From Betaproteobacteria bacterium (GTDB lineage Bacteria > Pseudomonadota > Gammaproteobacteria > Burkholderiales > Rhodocyclaceae): DNA of 64,000 bases. Shown here piece by piece: positions 56,076 through 64,000 of this stretch. Every line of letters starts with the position of its first letter. The first letter of the stretch is position 1. Position numbers and translations under genes: made by a program. The notes beneath the pieces were generated by a model that did no database searches, was not told the DNA's origin, and saw only the letters and a program-made list of their open reading frames with translations. The stretch spans positions 118,501 to 182,500 of the forward strand of contig JADIYD010000012.1 of assembly GCA_016705475.1 (NCBI GenBank), given 5' to 3'.

Positions 56076-58799
56076 TCAGGCCGCAGCTGCTAGTTTTTGG
56101 ATGTGTTCTGCGGCCATGCGCTTGATATCCGGCACGCAGGAACCGCAGAACGTGCCGCACTTCAGGCTCTTCTGGAGTTGCGGCAAATCGGCGCCGCCCT
56201 CCAGCTCCTTGCGAATCTGAACGTCACTGACATCGGCGCATTTGCAAACAATGTTGCGTGGGACCATGGTCATCGGTGGCTTGGCTGACGGCGCCAGGGC
56301 AAAGCGGATCAGGCTGGCATCCAGCTCGTCTTCGGCCATTGCCTGCTTGAGCCAGGTCTCGGCAAGTGCTTCGCCGGCCAGGCGCACGCCGAGCAGACGG
56401 CCTCCCTGGGCAATCGCTTTCTTGGTCACGCCACGCTTGGCATCGACATAGACAATTGCGCCGTCTTCGCCATCCAGTCCAAACAGGCGATCGAGCGCCA
56501 GAATATCGGCTTCGGCCACGCATTCGGCACTGGCGCCACGAAATACCACGAGCGGACTCGTCCGCCCGTAGAGCCCGACATTGGCGTATGGAAACTCGGT
56601 CAGCACGGAGCGGGCACGCTGCAGCAGGGCCAGCGCCTCGGACTGGTTGGCACAGCGACGCACCACGGCCAGCGGGTAGGTGAGATCGGCCTTGCTGATC
56701 TGCACAGCCGCGTGTTTCAGTTCCGGCTGCTGCGAGTAGGGATCGGTACTGTCGCAGGCCAGCGCATTGGCACCAGCCGTATTCATGAACTGGTTACCCC
56801 AGTGCATCGGCATCCAGGCCCGGCCCTTGACCAGGCCAGGGCGCTCGCCTACGCGGACGACCATTTCGCCACGACCATTGGTCACGCGAGCCAGATCGCC
56901 CGACTCCAGACCACGATGGCGCATGTCGCATGGATGCATGGCAAGCAAGGGTTCATCTTCAAGGTTGAACAGCCGCGGCACGGTGCCAGTCCGGCTCATG
57001 CCGTGCCATTGGTCGCGCATGCGGCCGGAGAGCAGGCTGATCGGCAAATCCGGCGTCGTGGCGTCAGCCGTGGCCTTGTGTTCGATGGGGACAAAACGCG
57101 CCTTGCCATCGGCCGTCGGGAAACGTCCATCCTCGTAAAGACGGATCTTGCCAGCGTCAGCCCCTTCCGGGAACGGCCACTGCTGCGGCCCCCGTGCATC
57201 AAGCAATGCGTAGGAAAGGCCGGTGATGTCGAGATCACGACCACGCGTGCTTTCACGGTGCTCGTTGAAAATGGACTCCGCATCTTCGTAGGGAAACAAA
57301 CGTTCCGCATCGGTTCGGCCCAATCTGTGGCCCAGACGACGCGCGAAATCGACAACGATTTCCCAGTCGTGACGCGCTTCACCCGGCGCCTGGAAGGCGG
57401 ACTGAACGCGCGTGATGCAGCGCTCCGAATTGGTCACCGTGCCATGCTTCTCACCCCAGCCACTGGCTGGCAGCAGCAGGTCAGCGTACGCTGCGGTGTC
57501 GGTGTTGCCGTAGGTTTCCTGCACCACGACGTATTCTGCTGCCTGCAGCGCTTCGCGCACTGCAGCCTGATTCGGCAGGGACTGCACCGGATTGGTACAG
57601 GCAATCCACACCGCCTTTACTTCACCGGTTTTGAGCGCTTGAAACAGGTTGACCGCAGCCTTGCCCGGTTTCGCCGGCACCTCAGGAATTCCCCACAGGC
57701 GAGCCACTTCGGCACGATGCTCAGGATTGGCAAGGTCGCGATGGGCTGACAGAAGGTTGGACAAACCGCCTACCTCGCGTCCGCCCATGGCGTTCGGCTG
57801 CCCGGTCAGCGAGAATGGGCCAGCACCGGGCTTGCCGATCTGCCCCGTTGCCAGATGCAGGTGAATGATGCCGGCGTTGTTGTGCGTGCCATGAGCCGAC
57901 TGATTGAGGCCCTGACAGTAGAGCGATAGCGACGCTTCGCTGGCGCCAAACCAGCGGGCTGCCTGAACGATCGCATCGGCGGGTATGCCGCAGATGGCAG
58001 CAACTTTATCCGGTGAGTAATTTTTGACAATGTCGGCCAGTGCATCGAACCCGCTGGTGTGTGCCGCGACATAAGCCTGGTCAACCAGGCCCTCACCAAT
58101 AAGGACATGCAGCATGCCGTTGAAGAGCGCAATGTCACTGCCCGGCTTGATCGGCAAATGGAGATCGGCAATCTCGGCGCTTTCCGTACGACGGGGGTCG
58201 GCGACGATGATCTTGAGATCCGGGTTGGCCGCCCGCGCATCTTCGATATACCGGAACACGATGGGGTGCGCGATGGCCGGGTTGGCGCCGGCGATGAAGA
58301 TCACCTTGGCGGCCAGAATATCCGCATAGCTGCATGGCGGCGCATCGGCGCCCAAGGTCTGTTTGTAGCCAGCGACCGCCGATGACATGCAAAGGCGTGA
58401 ATTGGTATCGACATTGTTGGTGCCGATCAAGCCCTTGGCCAGCTTGTTGAAGACGTAATAGTCCTCGGTCATCAACTGGCCGGAAATATAGAAGGCAACA
58501 GAGTCCGGGCCATGTTCCTGAATGGTCGCAGCGAAACGATCGGCAGCTTCATCGAGCGCTTGATCCCACGCAACACGCTGCCCTGCCCCACCACGGCCGA
58601 CTCGCTTCTCTGGATAGTGCAGACGATATGTGGGATTGACCGTCTGGTTCAAGGTCGCGCCCTTGGTGCACAGGCGTCCGCGATTGGCCGGGTGTTCCGG
58701 ATCGCCCCGCAATCCGGTAATCGCTCCATCCTCGGTTTCGATAAGAACGCCGCAACCGACACCGCAGTAGCAACAGGTGGACTTAAATTCAGATCTCAT
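56076..58799 (-). CDS. nasA: Assimilatory nitrate reductase, catalytic subunit
   Basis: A 907-residue molybdopterin enzyme. The N-terminal 4Fe-4S site is CCYCGVGCGVLIE...GRLCTKG; the Mo-bis-MGD core contains SRLCMSSAVAGYKQTLGADA, GANPAIAHP and YCQGLNQSAHGTHNNAGII. The C-terminus carries a BFD-like 2Fe-2S domain, CKCADVSDVQI...CGTFCGSCVPDI. This layout is that of NasA from Klebsiella. It reduces nitrate to nitrite in the cytoplasm, feeding NirBD. It follows the terminator of sspB and has its own promoter region. Confidence 0.94.
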   Translation of the reverse strand: MRSEFKSTCCYCGVGCGVLIETEDGAITGLRGDPEHPANRGRLCTKGATLNQTVNPTYRLHYPEKRVGRGGAGQRVAWDQALDEAADRFAATIQEHGPDSVAFYISGQLMTEDYYVFNKLAKGLIGTNNVDTNSRLCMSSAVAGYKQTLGADAPPCSYADILAAKVIFIAGANPAIAHPIVFRYIEDARAANPDLKIIVADPRRTESAEIADLHLPIKPGSDIALFNGMLHVLIGEGLVDQAYVAAHTSGFDALADIVKNYSPDKVAAICGIPADAIVQAARWFGASEASLSLYCQGLNQSAHGTHNNAGIIHLHLATGQIGKPGAGPFSLTGQPNAMGGREVGGLSNLLSAHRDLANPEHRAEVARLWGIPEVPAKPGKAAVNLFQALKTGEVKAVWIACTNPVQSLPNQAAVREALQAAEYVVVQETYGNTDTAAYADLLLPASGWGEKHGTVTNSERCITRVQSAFQAPGEARHDWEIVVDFARRLGHRLGRTDAERLFPYEDAESIFNEHRESTRGRDLDITGLSYALLDARGPQQWPFPEGADAGKIRLYEDGRFPTADGKARFVPIEHKATADATTPDLPISLLSGRMRDQWHGMSRTGTVPRLFNLEDEPLLAMHPCDMRHRGLESGDLARVTNGRGEMVVRVGERPGLVKGRAWMPMHWGNQFMNTAGANALACDSTDPYSQQPELKHAAVQISKADLTYPLAVVRRCANQSEALALLQRARSVLTEFPYANVGLYGRTSPLVVFRGASAECVAEADILALDRLFGLDGEDGAIVYVDAKRGVTKKAIAQGGRLLGVRLAGEALAETWLKQAMAEDELDASLIRFALAPSAKPPMTMVPRNIVCKCADVSDVQIRKELEGGADLPQLQKSLKCGTFCGSCVPDIKRMAAEHIQKLAAAA

Positions 58800-58822
58800 G
58801 TTTTTCCTTCCGGCTTGGCTTC

Positions 58823-58838
58823 AGCAACAGCCATGCCA
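58823..58838 (-). promoter_or_regulatory. Possible sigma-54 promoter of nasA
   Basis: On the minus strand TGGCATGGCTGTTGCT, one base off the -24 consensus with correct spacing. It leaves only a short 5' leader before ATG 58799, so it is less certain than the other three. Confidence 0.45.
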
Positions 58839-58863
58839 CCTCGAAAAATCATGGACTTGCATG

Positions 58864-58901
58864 AAAAAAGGGGAAACTCCATTTTGGAATATCCCCTTTT
58901 T
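58864..58901 (-). terminator. Terminator after sspB
   Basis: AAAAAGGGGA (58865-58874) and TCCCCTTTTT (58892-58901) flank a 17-base loop. It separates the sspAB transcript from nasA. Confidence 0.75.
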
Positions 58902-58926
58902 AGTGCATCGATCTCTGCCTGTGTCC

Positions 58927-59361
58927 CTATTTGATGCGCTGTAACCAAGGACGCCCAGCTTCTGGGCGTGGTGGTTCAGGAGGGGGCTCCTCGGTTTCGC
59001 CTACGGACTCCCCGGCATCAATAAATTCCGCCTCGCCCTCATTTTCCGCCCCATCGATTTCAAACGCCATTCCGGCACCGTTTTCCCGAGCGTATATCGC
59101 CGAAACTCGCGCGACAGGCACCGACAAATCGCGTGCAACACCGCCAAAACGTGCCTGGAAATCGATAAAGTCGTTACCGATGAGCAAACTCTTCGTGGCA
59201 TCCGGTCCCAGATTGAGCACGATCTGACCGTCGCGAACAAACTCGCGCGGCACGCGGGTTCGCTCATCAACGTCAACCGCAATGTGAGGAGTGAAGCCGT
59301 TGTCGCAGCACCACTCCCAGATGGCACGGAGCAGGTAGGGCTTGGTAGACGGAAGTTCCAT
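58927..59361 (-). CDS. sspB: ClpXP protease specificity-enhancing factor SspB
   Basis: A 144-residue protein. The conserved start PSTKPYLLRAIWEWCCDNGF, the HIAVDVD strand and FQARFGGVARDLSVPVARVS form the SspB substrate-binding fold. A flexible acidic/proline linker leads to a C-terminal RPWLQRIK peptide that docks on ClpX. SspB delivers ssrA-tagged proteins to ClpXP. It lies 2 bases after sspA. Confidence 0.92.
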   Translation of the reverse strand: MELPSTKPYLLRAIWEWCCDNGFTPHIAVDVDERTRVPREFVRDGQIVLNLGPDATKSLLIGNDFIDFQARFGGVARDLSVPVARVSAIYARENGAGMAFEIDGAENEGEAEFIDAGESVGETEEPPPEPPRPEAGRPWLQRIK

Positions 59362-59363
59362 GC

Positions 59364-59960
59364 TTACTTGCGCATTGCCTTTTCGGATGGCGTCAGCGCA
59401 TCGATGAAGCCCTGGCGGCTGAAGATACGCTCGGCGTACTTCATCAGCGGCGCGGCCGCTTTGCCAAGATCGATACCGTAGTGATCCAGACGCCAGAGCA
59501 GCGGCGCGATGGCCACGTCGAGCATCGAGAACTCGTCGCCCAACATGAATTTCTGCTTGTTGAAAATCGGCACGATCTCGGTCAGACGGGCCTTGATTTC
59601 CTGACGCGCCTTGTCGGCCGTCTTGCCGTTTTTCTCGATTACTTCCATGAAAGAGAAGATTTCGCGTTCCATTCCAACCAGCAACTGGCGGGCACGGGCG
59701 CGCATGATCGGATCAGCCGGCATCAATTGCGGATGCGGGAAGCGCTCATCAATGTATTCGTTGATGATGTTCGGCTCGAACAGAACCAGATCACGCTCAA
59801 CCAGCACCGGCACGCGATTGTGCGGATTGATCGCCGCCATTTCTTCCGGCTTGTTAAACATGTCGACATCGATGACTTGAAAATCCATGCCCTTTTCGAA
59901 CAGGACAATACGGCAGCGATGGCTAAATGGGCACGTGGTGCCCGAGTAGAGGTTCATCAT
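59364..59960 (-). CDS. sspA: Stringent starvation protein A
   Basis: A 198-residue glutathione S-transferase-fold protein: TCPFSHRCRIVLFEKGMDFQ at the N-terminal thioredoxin-like part and NPHNRVPVLVERDLVLFEPN with the cis-Pro. SspA binds RNA polymerase in E. coli and affects acid and stationary-phase responses. Adjacent ATG codons at 59960 and 59957 are possible starts. It is followed by sspB and preceded by petC on the same strand. Confidence 0.93.
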   Translation of the reverse strand: MMNLYSGTTCPFSHRCRIVLFEKGMDFQVIDVDMFNKPEEMAAINPHNRVPVLVERDLVLFEPNIINEYIDERFPHPQLMPADPIMRARARQLLVGMEREIFSFMEVIEKNGKTADKARQEIKARLTEIVPIFNKQKFMLGDEFSMLDVAIAPLLWRLDHYGIDLGKAAAPLMKYAERIFSRQGFIDALTPSEKAMRK

Positions 59961-60043
59961 TTGTGGTAACCCTCAAAATGAGATTCGGCATCGGGGGCCG
60001 GCCAAAGCCAAACCCGCGATGCCGTTTGCCGATCCAGGCAGGA

Positions 60044-60763
60044 TCAGTGAATGTCTTTCCAGTATTCCTTCTTGAGCGCGTATGCGACAACAAAGAGAAC
60101 TGACAGGAATGCCAGAACAAACCAGCCCAGCTTGCGGCGGAACTCTTGTTGCGGCTCGCCCATCCAGACCACAAAACCGACCAGATCAGATACCGACTTA
60201 TCGAATTCAGCCGGCGGCATAGACCCAGGAACAGCCAGTTCGAGCTTGTGCGTTTCGTGATTCATCACTTGCTGGCCTTGCAGCCCGTACAGGACATGCG
60301 GCATGCCGACATTCTCGAAAACCGTATTGTTCCAGCCCGTCGGACGATCAGCGTCACGATAGAAGGAACGCAGGTAGGTGTAGAGCCAGTCCGCACCAGC
60401 ACCTGCATTGCCGGCTTCGCCGCGGGCCCGGGTAATGATGGTCAGATCCGGTGGAGTGGCACCGAACCACAGCTTCTGCTCGTCGGAACGGGCCGCTACA
60501 CGCATTAATTCACCAATCTTGTCAGAGGTGAACATCAGGTTTTCCTTGACCTGCTGCTCGGTCAGGCCGAGATCAAGCAGGTTCTTGTAGCGCATGTAGG
60601 AAGCACCATGGCAGTTCAGGCAATAATTGACAAACAGCTTGGCTCCGTTCTGCAATGCAGCTTTGTCACTAACAGAACCAGGCCACTTGTCGACATGAGC
60701 CGTACTACCGCTAGCAAATGCCATGATCGGCGCGAAGAGCAAGGCGATAAGGAATTTTTTCAT
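60044..60763 (-). CDS. petC: Ubiquinol-cytochrome c reductase, cytochrome c1
   Basis: About 239 residues. A short signal peptide (MKKFLIALLFAPIMAFASGS) is followed by the haem motif YCLNCHGASYMRY (CxxCH) near residue 48, the axial Met region near MPPAEFD, and a C-terminal membrane anchor (LGWFVLAFLSVLFVVAYAL). Start 60763 has GAGG upstream; an in-frame ATG at 60772 is less likely. Last gene of petABC. Confidence 0.94.
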   Translation of the reverse strand: MKKFLIALLFAPIMAFASGSTAHVDKWPGSVSDKAALQNGAKLFVNYCLNCHGASYMRYKNLLDLGLTEQQVKENLMFTSDKIGELMRVAARSDEQKLWFGATPPDLTIITRARGEAGNAGAGADWLYTYLRSFYRDADRPTGWNNTVFENVGMPHVLYGLQGQQVMNHETHKLELAVPGSMPPAEFDKSVSDLVGFVVWMGEPQQEFRRKLGWFVLAFLSVLFVVAYALKKEYWKDIH

Positions 60764-60776
60764 TTTAGGCATCCTC

Positions 60777-62078
60777 TCACTTGAACGTCACACGGTCGGG
60801 AACCGGGCTGAACTTGTCCATCCGTGACCACCAAGGCATGCCGAGGAAGAAACCGAAATAGAACACCGAACAAACCTGCGAAACCAGTTCACCCATCGGC
60901 GAAGGAGACAAGGTGCCGAGATAGCCGAGAATGAAGAAGCAGATGACGAACAGGGTCAGCAGAGTCTTGTAGATCGGGCCGCGATAGCGAATCGATTTGA
61001 CCGGGCTACGGTCAAGCCAAGGCAGGAAGGCAAAGATCACGACCGAAGCACCCATTGCGACCACACCCCAGAACTTGGCATCAAGACCAAAGAGCGGGAA
61101 GGTAACGGCGCGCAGGATTGAGTAGAACGGCGTGAAATACCATACTGGTGCAATATGCGGCGGCGTTTTCAACGGGTCAGCCGGATAGAAATTCGGCGTC
61201 TCCAGGAAATATCCACTACCCTCAGGAGCCCAGAACATGACTGCGGAGAAAACCATCAGGAAGACGACAACGCCGACAATGTCCTTTACCGTGTAGTACG
61301 GGTGGAAGGGGATGCCGTCGCGCGGAATTCCATTTTCATCCTTGTTAGCCTTGATCTCGATACCGTCCGGATTGTTTGAACCGGTTTCGTGCAACGCCAG
61401 AACGTGAGCAGCGACCAAGCCGACCAGCACAAGCGGGAAGGCAATCACGTGGAAGGAGAAGAAGCGGTTCAGGGTTGCATCACCAACCACGAAATCGCCG
61501 CGAATGATCAGCGACAAGTCGCCGCCAATAAGCGGAATCGCCGAGAACAGGTTAACAATCACCTGAGCCCCCCAGTACGACATCTGTCCCCATGGCAGCA
61601 GATAGCCGAAGAAGGCCTCACCCATCAGCACCAGAAAGATGCCGACGCCAAACAGCCAGGTCAGTTCACGCGGCTTACGATACGAACCGTAGAGCAAGCC
61701 ACGGAACATGTGCAGGTAAACCACGATGAAGAAGGCCGAAGCGCCGGTCGAGTGCATGTAGCGAATCAGCCAGCCACCCGGTACATCACGCATGATGTAC
61801 TCAACCGAAGCAAATGCAATCGGCACTCCGTTGGCATTCAACGCTGCATCCGGCTTGTAATGCATGACCAAGAAGATGCCGGTAACAATCTGGATTACCA
61901 AAACCAGCAAGGCCAGTGAGCCGAAGAAATACCAGAAATTAAAGTTCTTCGGGCAGTAGTATTCGGAAAGATGGCCTTTCCAGAGGGAGGTTGCCGGGAA
62001 ACGGGCATCAACCCATTCCAGAACATTCCCGCCGATGGAACCATCGGACTTGTATTTTTCGAAATTGCCAGCAGCCAT
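60777..62078 (-). CDS. petB: Ubiquinol-cytochrome c reductase, cytochrome b
   Basis: A 433-residue membrane protein with about eight helices. Haem-ligand histidines are in RYMHSTGASAFFIVVYLHMF and FFSFHVIAFPLVLVGLVAAH; the Qo-site motif PEGSGYF in place of PEWY-type is seen after VMFWA, and GWL-type LPWGQMSYWGAQVI precedes. It oxidises ubiquinol and forms the core of complex III. The petA stop precedes its ATG by 3 bases. Confidence 0.93.
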   Translation of the reverse strand: MAAGNFEKYKSDGSIGGNVLEWVDARFPATSLWKGHLSEYYCPKNFNFWYFFGSLALLVLVIQIVTGIFLVMHYKPDAALNANGVPIAFASVEYIMRDVPGGWLIRYMHSTGASAFFIVVYLHMFRGLLYGSYRKPRELTWLFGVGIFLVLMGEAFFGYLLPWGQMSYWGAQVIVNLFSAIPLIGGDLSLIIRGDFVVGDATLNRFFSFHVIAFPLVLVGLVAAHVLALHETGSNNPDGIEIKANKDENGIPRDGIPFHPYYTVKDIVGVVVFLMVFSAVMFWAPEGSGYFLETPNFYPADPLKTPPHIAPVWYFTPFYSILRAVTFPLFGLDAKFWGVVAMGASVVIFAFLPWLDRSPVKSIRYRGPIYKTLLTLFVICFFILGYLGTLSPSPMGELVSQVCSVFYFGFFLGMPWWSRMDKFSPVPDRVTFK

Positions 62079-62081
62079 TTC

Positions 62082-62678
62082 TTATGCTCCCTTCTTGTCT
62101 TCGCCAATCAAAATACGGGCATCAGCGAGATACACGTGCGGCGGCACTTCAAGGTTGGTCGGGGCAGGCTTCGACTTGTAAACACGACCGGCGAAGTCGA
62201 AGGTCGAACCGTGGCAAGGACAGAGAAAGCCGCCCATCCAATCGCCGGGCATACCCTCGTCGGCACCGGCCTTGAATTTCTGGGAGGGCGAACAGCCGAG
62301 GTGCGTGCAAATACCGACTACGACCATAACTTCCGGCTTGATCGAACGGGTATCGTTCTGCGCGTAGGCTGGCTGCTGATCCTTTTCAGACTTCGGATCG
62401 GCAACGGCATCAGCCAACTTGGGCAGCGTGTCCATCATTTCCTTGGTGCGATTGATGATCCACACCGGCTTGCCGCGCCACTCGACAGTCATCATCTGAC
62501 CCGGCTCAAGCTTGCTGATATCGACTTCCACCGGTGCGCCTGCAGCCTTGGCACGCTCGGACGGAAGCAAGCTGGAGACGAACGGCACGAGTGCTCCTAC
62601 AGCCCCCGCACCGCCCACGGCCGCGGTCGCGACGACCAAACGCCGCCGCCCGCAGTCCATTTTTCCTTGATTGCTCAT
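62082..62678 (-). CDS. petA: Ubiquinol-cytochrome c reductase, Rieske iron-sulfur subunit
   Basis: A 198-residue protein. The N-terminus has a Tat-like GRRRLVVATAAVGGAGAVGA that also serves as membrane anchor. The Rieske cluster ligands are in CTHLGCSPSQKF and CPCHGSTFDFAGRVY. It passes electrons from ubiquinol to cytochrome c1. It is the first gene of the petABC operon. Confidence 0.94.
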   Translation of the reverse strand: MSNQGKMDCGRRRLVVATAAVGGAGAVGALVPFVSSLLPSERAKAAGAPVEVDISKLEPGQMMTVEWRGKPVWIINRTKEMMDTLPKLADAVADPKSEKDQQPAYAQNDTRSIKPEVMVVVGICTHLGCSPSQKFKAGADEGMPGDWMGGFLCPCHGSTFDFAGRVYKSKPAPTNLEVPPHVYLADARILIGEDKKGA

Positions 62679-62762
62679 AACGCTGACCCCTAACGGAATT
62701 AGATGGGATAAAAATTAAACGCTAAATTATACGATATCGGACCGCTCTATAAAAGCCGGATA

Positions 62763-63365
62763 TCACCCGCCATAGGCCTTTCGCTCTCGAAGAGCCTGCG
62801 CCAAGGTTCCAGAATCGACATATTCCAGCTCGCCACCAACAGGGACGCCGCGTGCGATCCTGCTTACCCGAACCCCCTTGGAAGCGAGCATGGCCGTAAT
62901 GTAATGCGCCGTGGCTTCACCTTCATTGGTGTAATTGGTTGCCAGAATGACCTCTTGAACATCACCATCAAGCACTCTGGCCATCAATCTGTCGAGGCCT
63001 ATATCCTTGGGCCCAACGCCATCCAGAGGAGAAATTTTGCCCATCAATACGTAATACAAACCCTGGTAGCTTTGGGTTTGCTCCATCATGTTCATATCGA
63101 TGGGGGTTTCAACGACACAAAGGAGGGTCGAATCTCGCCTCGACGAAGCGCAACGCTCGCAGATATTGCCTTCGGAAAATGTATTGCAGCGCTGACAGTG
63201 TTTGATGGTCAGCAAGGCATGGCAAACAGCATCACCCAGGCGCTGCGCGCCTTTCCGGTCATGCTGCAAGAGATGATAGGCCATACGTTGCGCTGATTTG
63301 GGGCCGACCCCGGGCAGGCAACGCAAGGCATCAATCAACGAATCAAGGCCCGATGGATTGAGCAA
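62763..63365 (-). CDS. recR: Recombination protein RecR
   Basis: A 200-residue protein with the HhH segment LRCLPGVGPKSAQRMAYHLL, the four-Cys zinc finger CQRCNTFSEGNICERC, and the Toprim domain LCVVETPIDMNMME with ATNYTNEGEATAHYI. RecR works with RecO and RecF to load RecA at gaps. It lies 5 bases after ybaB, the usual dnaX-ybaB-recR order. Confidence 0.95.
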   Translation of the reverse strand: MLNPSGLDSLIDALRCLPGVGPKSAQRMAYHLLQHDRKGAQRLGDAVCHALLTIKHCQRCNTFSEGNICERCASSRRDSTLLCVVETPIDMNMMEQTQSYQGLYYVLMGKISPLDGVGPKDIGLDRLMARVLDGDVQEVILATNYTNEGEATAHYITAMLASKGVRVSRIARGVPVGGELEYVDSGTLAQALRERKAYGG

Positions 63366-63370
63366 TTCAA

Positions 63371-63694
63371 TCAGAAGGGCAGCATGAAGCCAGGGGGTAA
63401 GTTCAAGCCCGAAGCGAAGCCAGACATCTTGTCCTGACTCAGTGCCTCACAGCGGCGAACCGCGTCATTCATAGCGGCAGCGATCAGATCCTCAAGCATT
63501 TCCCGATCATCCATAACGGAAGGGTCGATGCTGACGCGACGCACTTCATGCGCCCCAGACATGACCACCTTAACCATTCCCGCACCGGAAACCCCATCAA
63601 CCTCGGTCTGCGCGAGCTGCTCCTGTGCCTTTTTCATGTTTTCCTGCATTGCTTGCGCCTGTTTCATCAGGCCAGCCAAGCCACCCTTCATCAT
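63371..63694 (-). CDS. ybaB: Nucleoid-associated protein YbaB/EbfC
   Basis: A 107-residue protein. LMKQAQAMQENMKKAQEQLA, the VDGVSGAGMVKVVMSGAHEV strand and LIAAAMNDAVRRCEAL are typical of YbaB. It binds DNA as a dimer. Its start overlaps the dnaX stop, giving coupled translation. Confidence 0.93.
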   Translation of the reverse strand: MMKGGLAGLMKQAQAMQENMKKAQEQLAQTEVDGVSGAGMVKVVMSGAHEVRRVSIDPSVMDDREMLEDLIAAAMNDAVRRCEALSQDKMSGFASGLNLPPGFMLPF

Positions 63695-64000
63695 AGTAAT
63701 TCTCCGTTGTGAATAGGTCTAATTGACGATTCAATGAGCGACGCATCAAGCGACTCGATCGCGTCGCGTACAAATGTGTCCTGCGAAATCGAACTGAGCG
63801 CCTGATCCCGGCGCTCTTGCCGCAGACGACCGACGGTTGCGGCCGGGGTATCAATCTCATTCTCAGCCAACTCAAAGCGCACTTTCACCTGGCGGCCTAA
63901 AAAATCACAGAGCGCCTGTTGCAATCTATCAGGACTAGGCTTCATCTGCAGATGGGTTTTTGAGGGTGACAGGCGCAGCAGACACTCCGCTTCGTTCAGA
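63691..64000 (-). CDS. dnaX: DNA polymerase III subunit tau, C-terminal part (cut by window edge)
   Basis: The minus-strand frame is open from base 64000 to a TGA at 63691. The visible ~102 residues are LNEAECLLRLSPSKTHLQMK and PSPDRLQQALCDFLGRQVKV, followed by a helical end. This agrees with the alpha- and DnaB-binding tail of tau, and the overlap with ybaB and order with recR support dnaX. No ATPase motif is visible because that part lies beyond the window. Confidence 0.85.
   Translation of the reverse strand, partial: LNEAECLLRLSPSKTHLQMKPSPDRLQQALCDFLGRQVKVRFELAENEIDTPAATVGRLRQERRDQALSSISQDTFVRDAIESLDASLIESSIRPIHNGELL

Overview
The window is high-GC betaproteobacterial chromosome. Gene content and order (dnaX-ybaB-recR next to petABC, sspA-sspB, an accA-tilS pair, bamC-dapA, a narXL and assimilatory nitrate cluster) fit a Rhodocyclales-type organism of the Dechloromonas/Azonexus kind. 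That placement is inferred from recalled gene neighbourhoods, not from a search.

Layout. 1-4.7 kb: start of aroC, a CBS protein, an HTH protein, a radical SAM protein divergent from queD, a patatin lipase and tRNA-Ser(TGA). 4.76-7.80 kb: a complete but dead IS66-family element with 18/20-matching terminal repeats and an 8-bp target duplication; its three transposition genes and a passenger gene all carry frameshifts. 7.8-22.6 kb: housekeeping genes (Bax-inhibitor-1 protein, rlmD, bamC, dapA, tilS, accA, an AlkA-type glycosylase, two HDOD proteins, two metallo-beta-lactamase-fold hydrolases, an MFS transporter with a coupled 44-aa membrane peptide, and the ABC-F protein Uup).

22.79-39.72 kb: an integrated mobilizable element of about 16.9 kb. 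It has split a host tRNA-Arg(CCT) gene inside the anticodon loop. The 5' half lies at the left end and the 3' half at the right end, with a 10-bp core repeat at both junctions. The element brings its own complete tRNA-Arg(CCT) 165 bp inside the left junction, so it appears to replace the gene it breaks. Cargo: a type I restriction-modification operon (hsdR-hsdM-hsdS) continuing with tight spacing into a HipA-like kinase, a HIRAN-domain protein and an AT-hook protein; a single-chain fusion of a cytosine-C5 and an adenine-N6 methyltransferase; MobC and MobA-type mobilization proteins with a candidate oriT; an ArdC-type antirestriction protein; several unknown genes; and a tyrosine integrase. The two antirestriction-type genes (methyltransferase fusion and ardC) are each preceded by strong inverted repeats that include the ribosome binding site.

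39.8-58.8 kb: a spermidine-synthase-like gene, then a nitrate/nitrite assimilation region: narXL, nrtABD (ABC nitrate transporter), a NasT-type ANTAR regulator, sirB, a combined PP2C phosphatase/Ser-Thr kinase, a NarK/NasA transporter, nirBD, a TrpD2/YbiB-type protein and nasA. Good sigma-54 promoter matches precede nrtA, narK and nirB, and a weaker one precedes nasA. An NtrC-type palindrome lies upstream of nrtA, and terminator-like hairpins sit in the nrtA and narK leaders. Together these suggest layered control by nitrogen status (NtrC/sigma-54) and nitrate (NasT antitermination).

58.9-64 kb: sspB-sspA, the cytochrome bc1 operon petABC read on the minus strand, recR, ybaB and the 3' end of dnaX.

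No CRISPR array or rRNA gene was seen. All family assignments come from reading motifs by eye.
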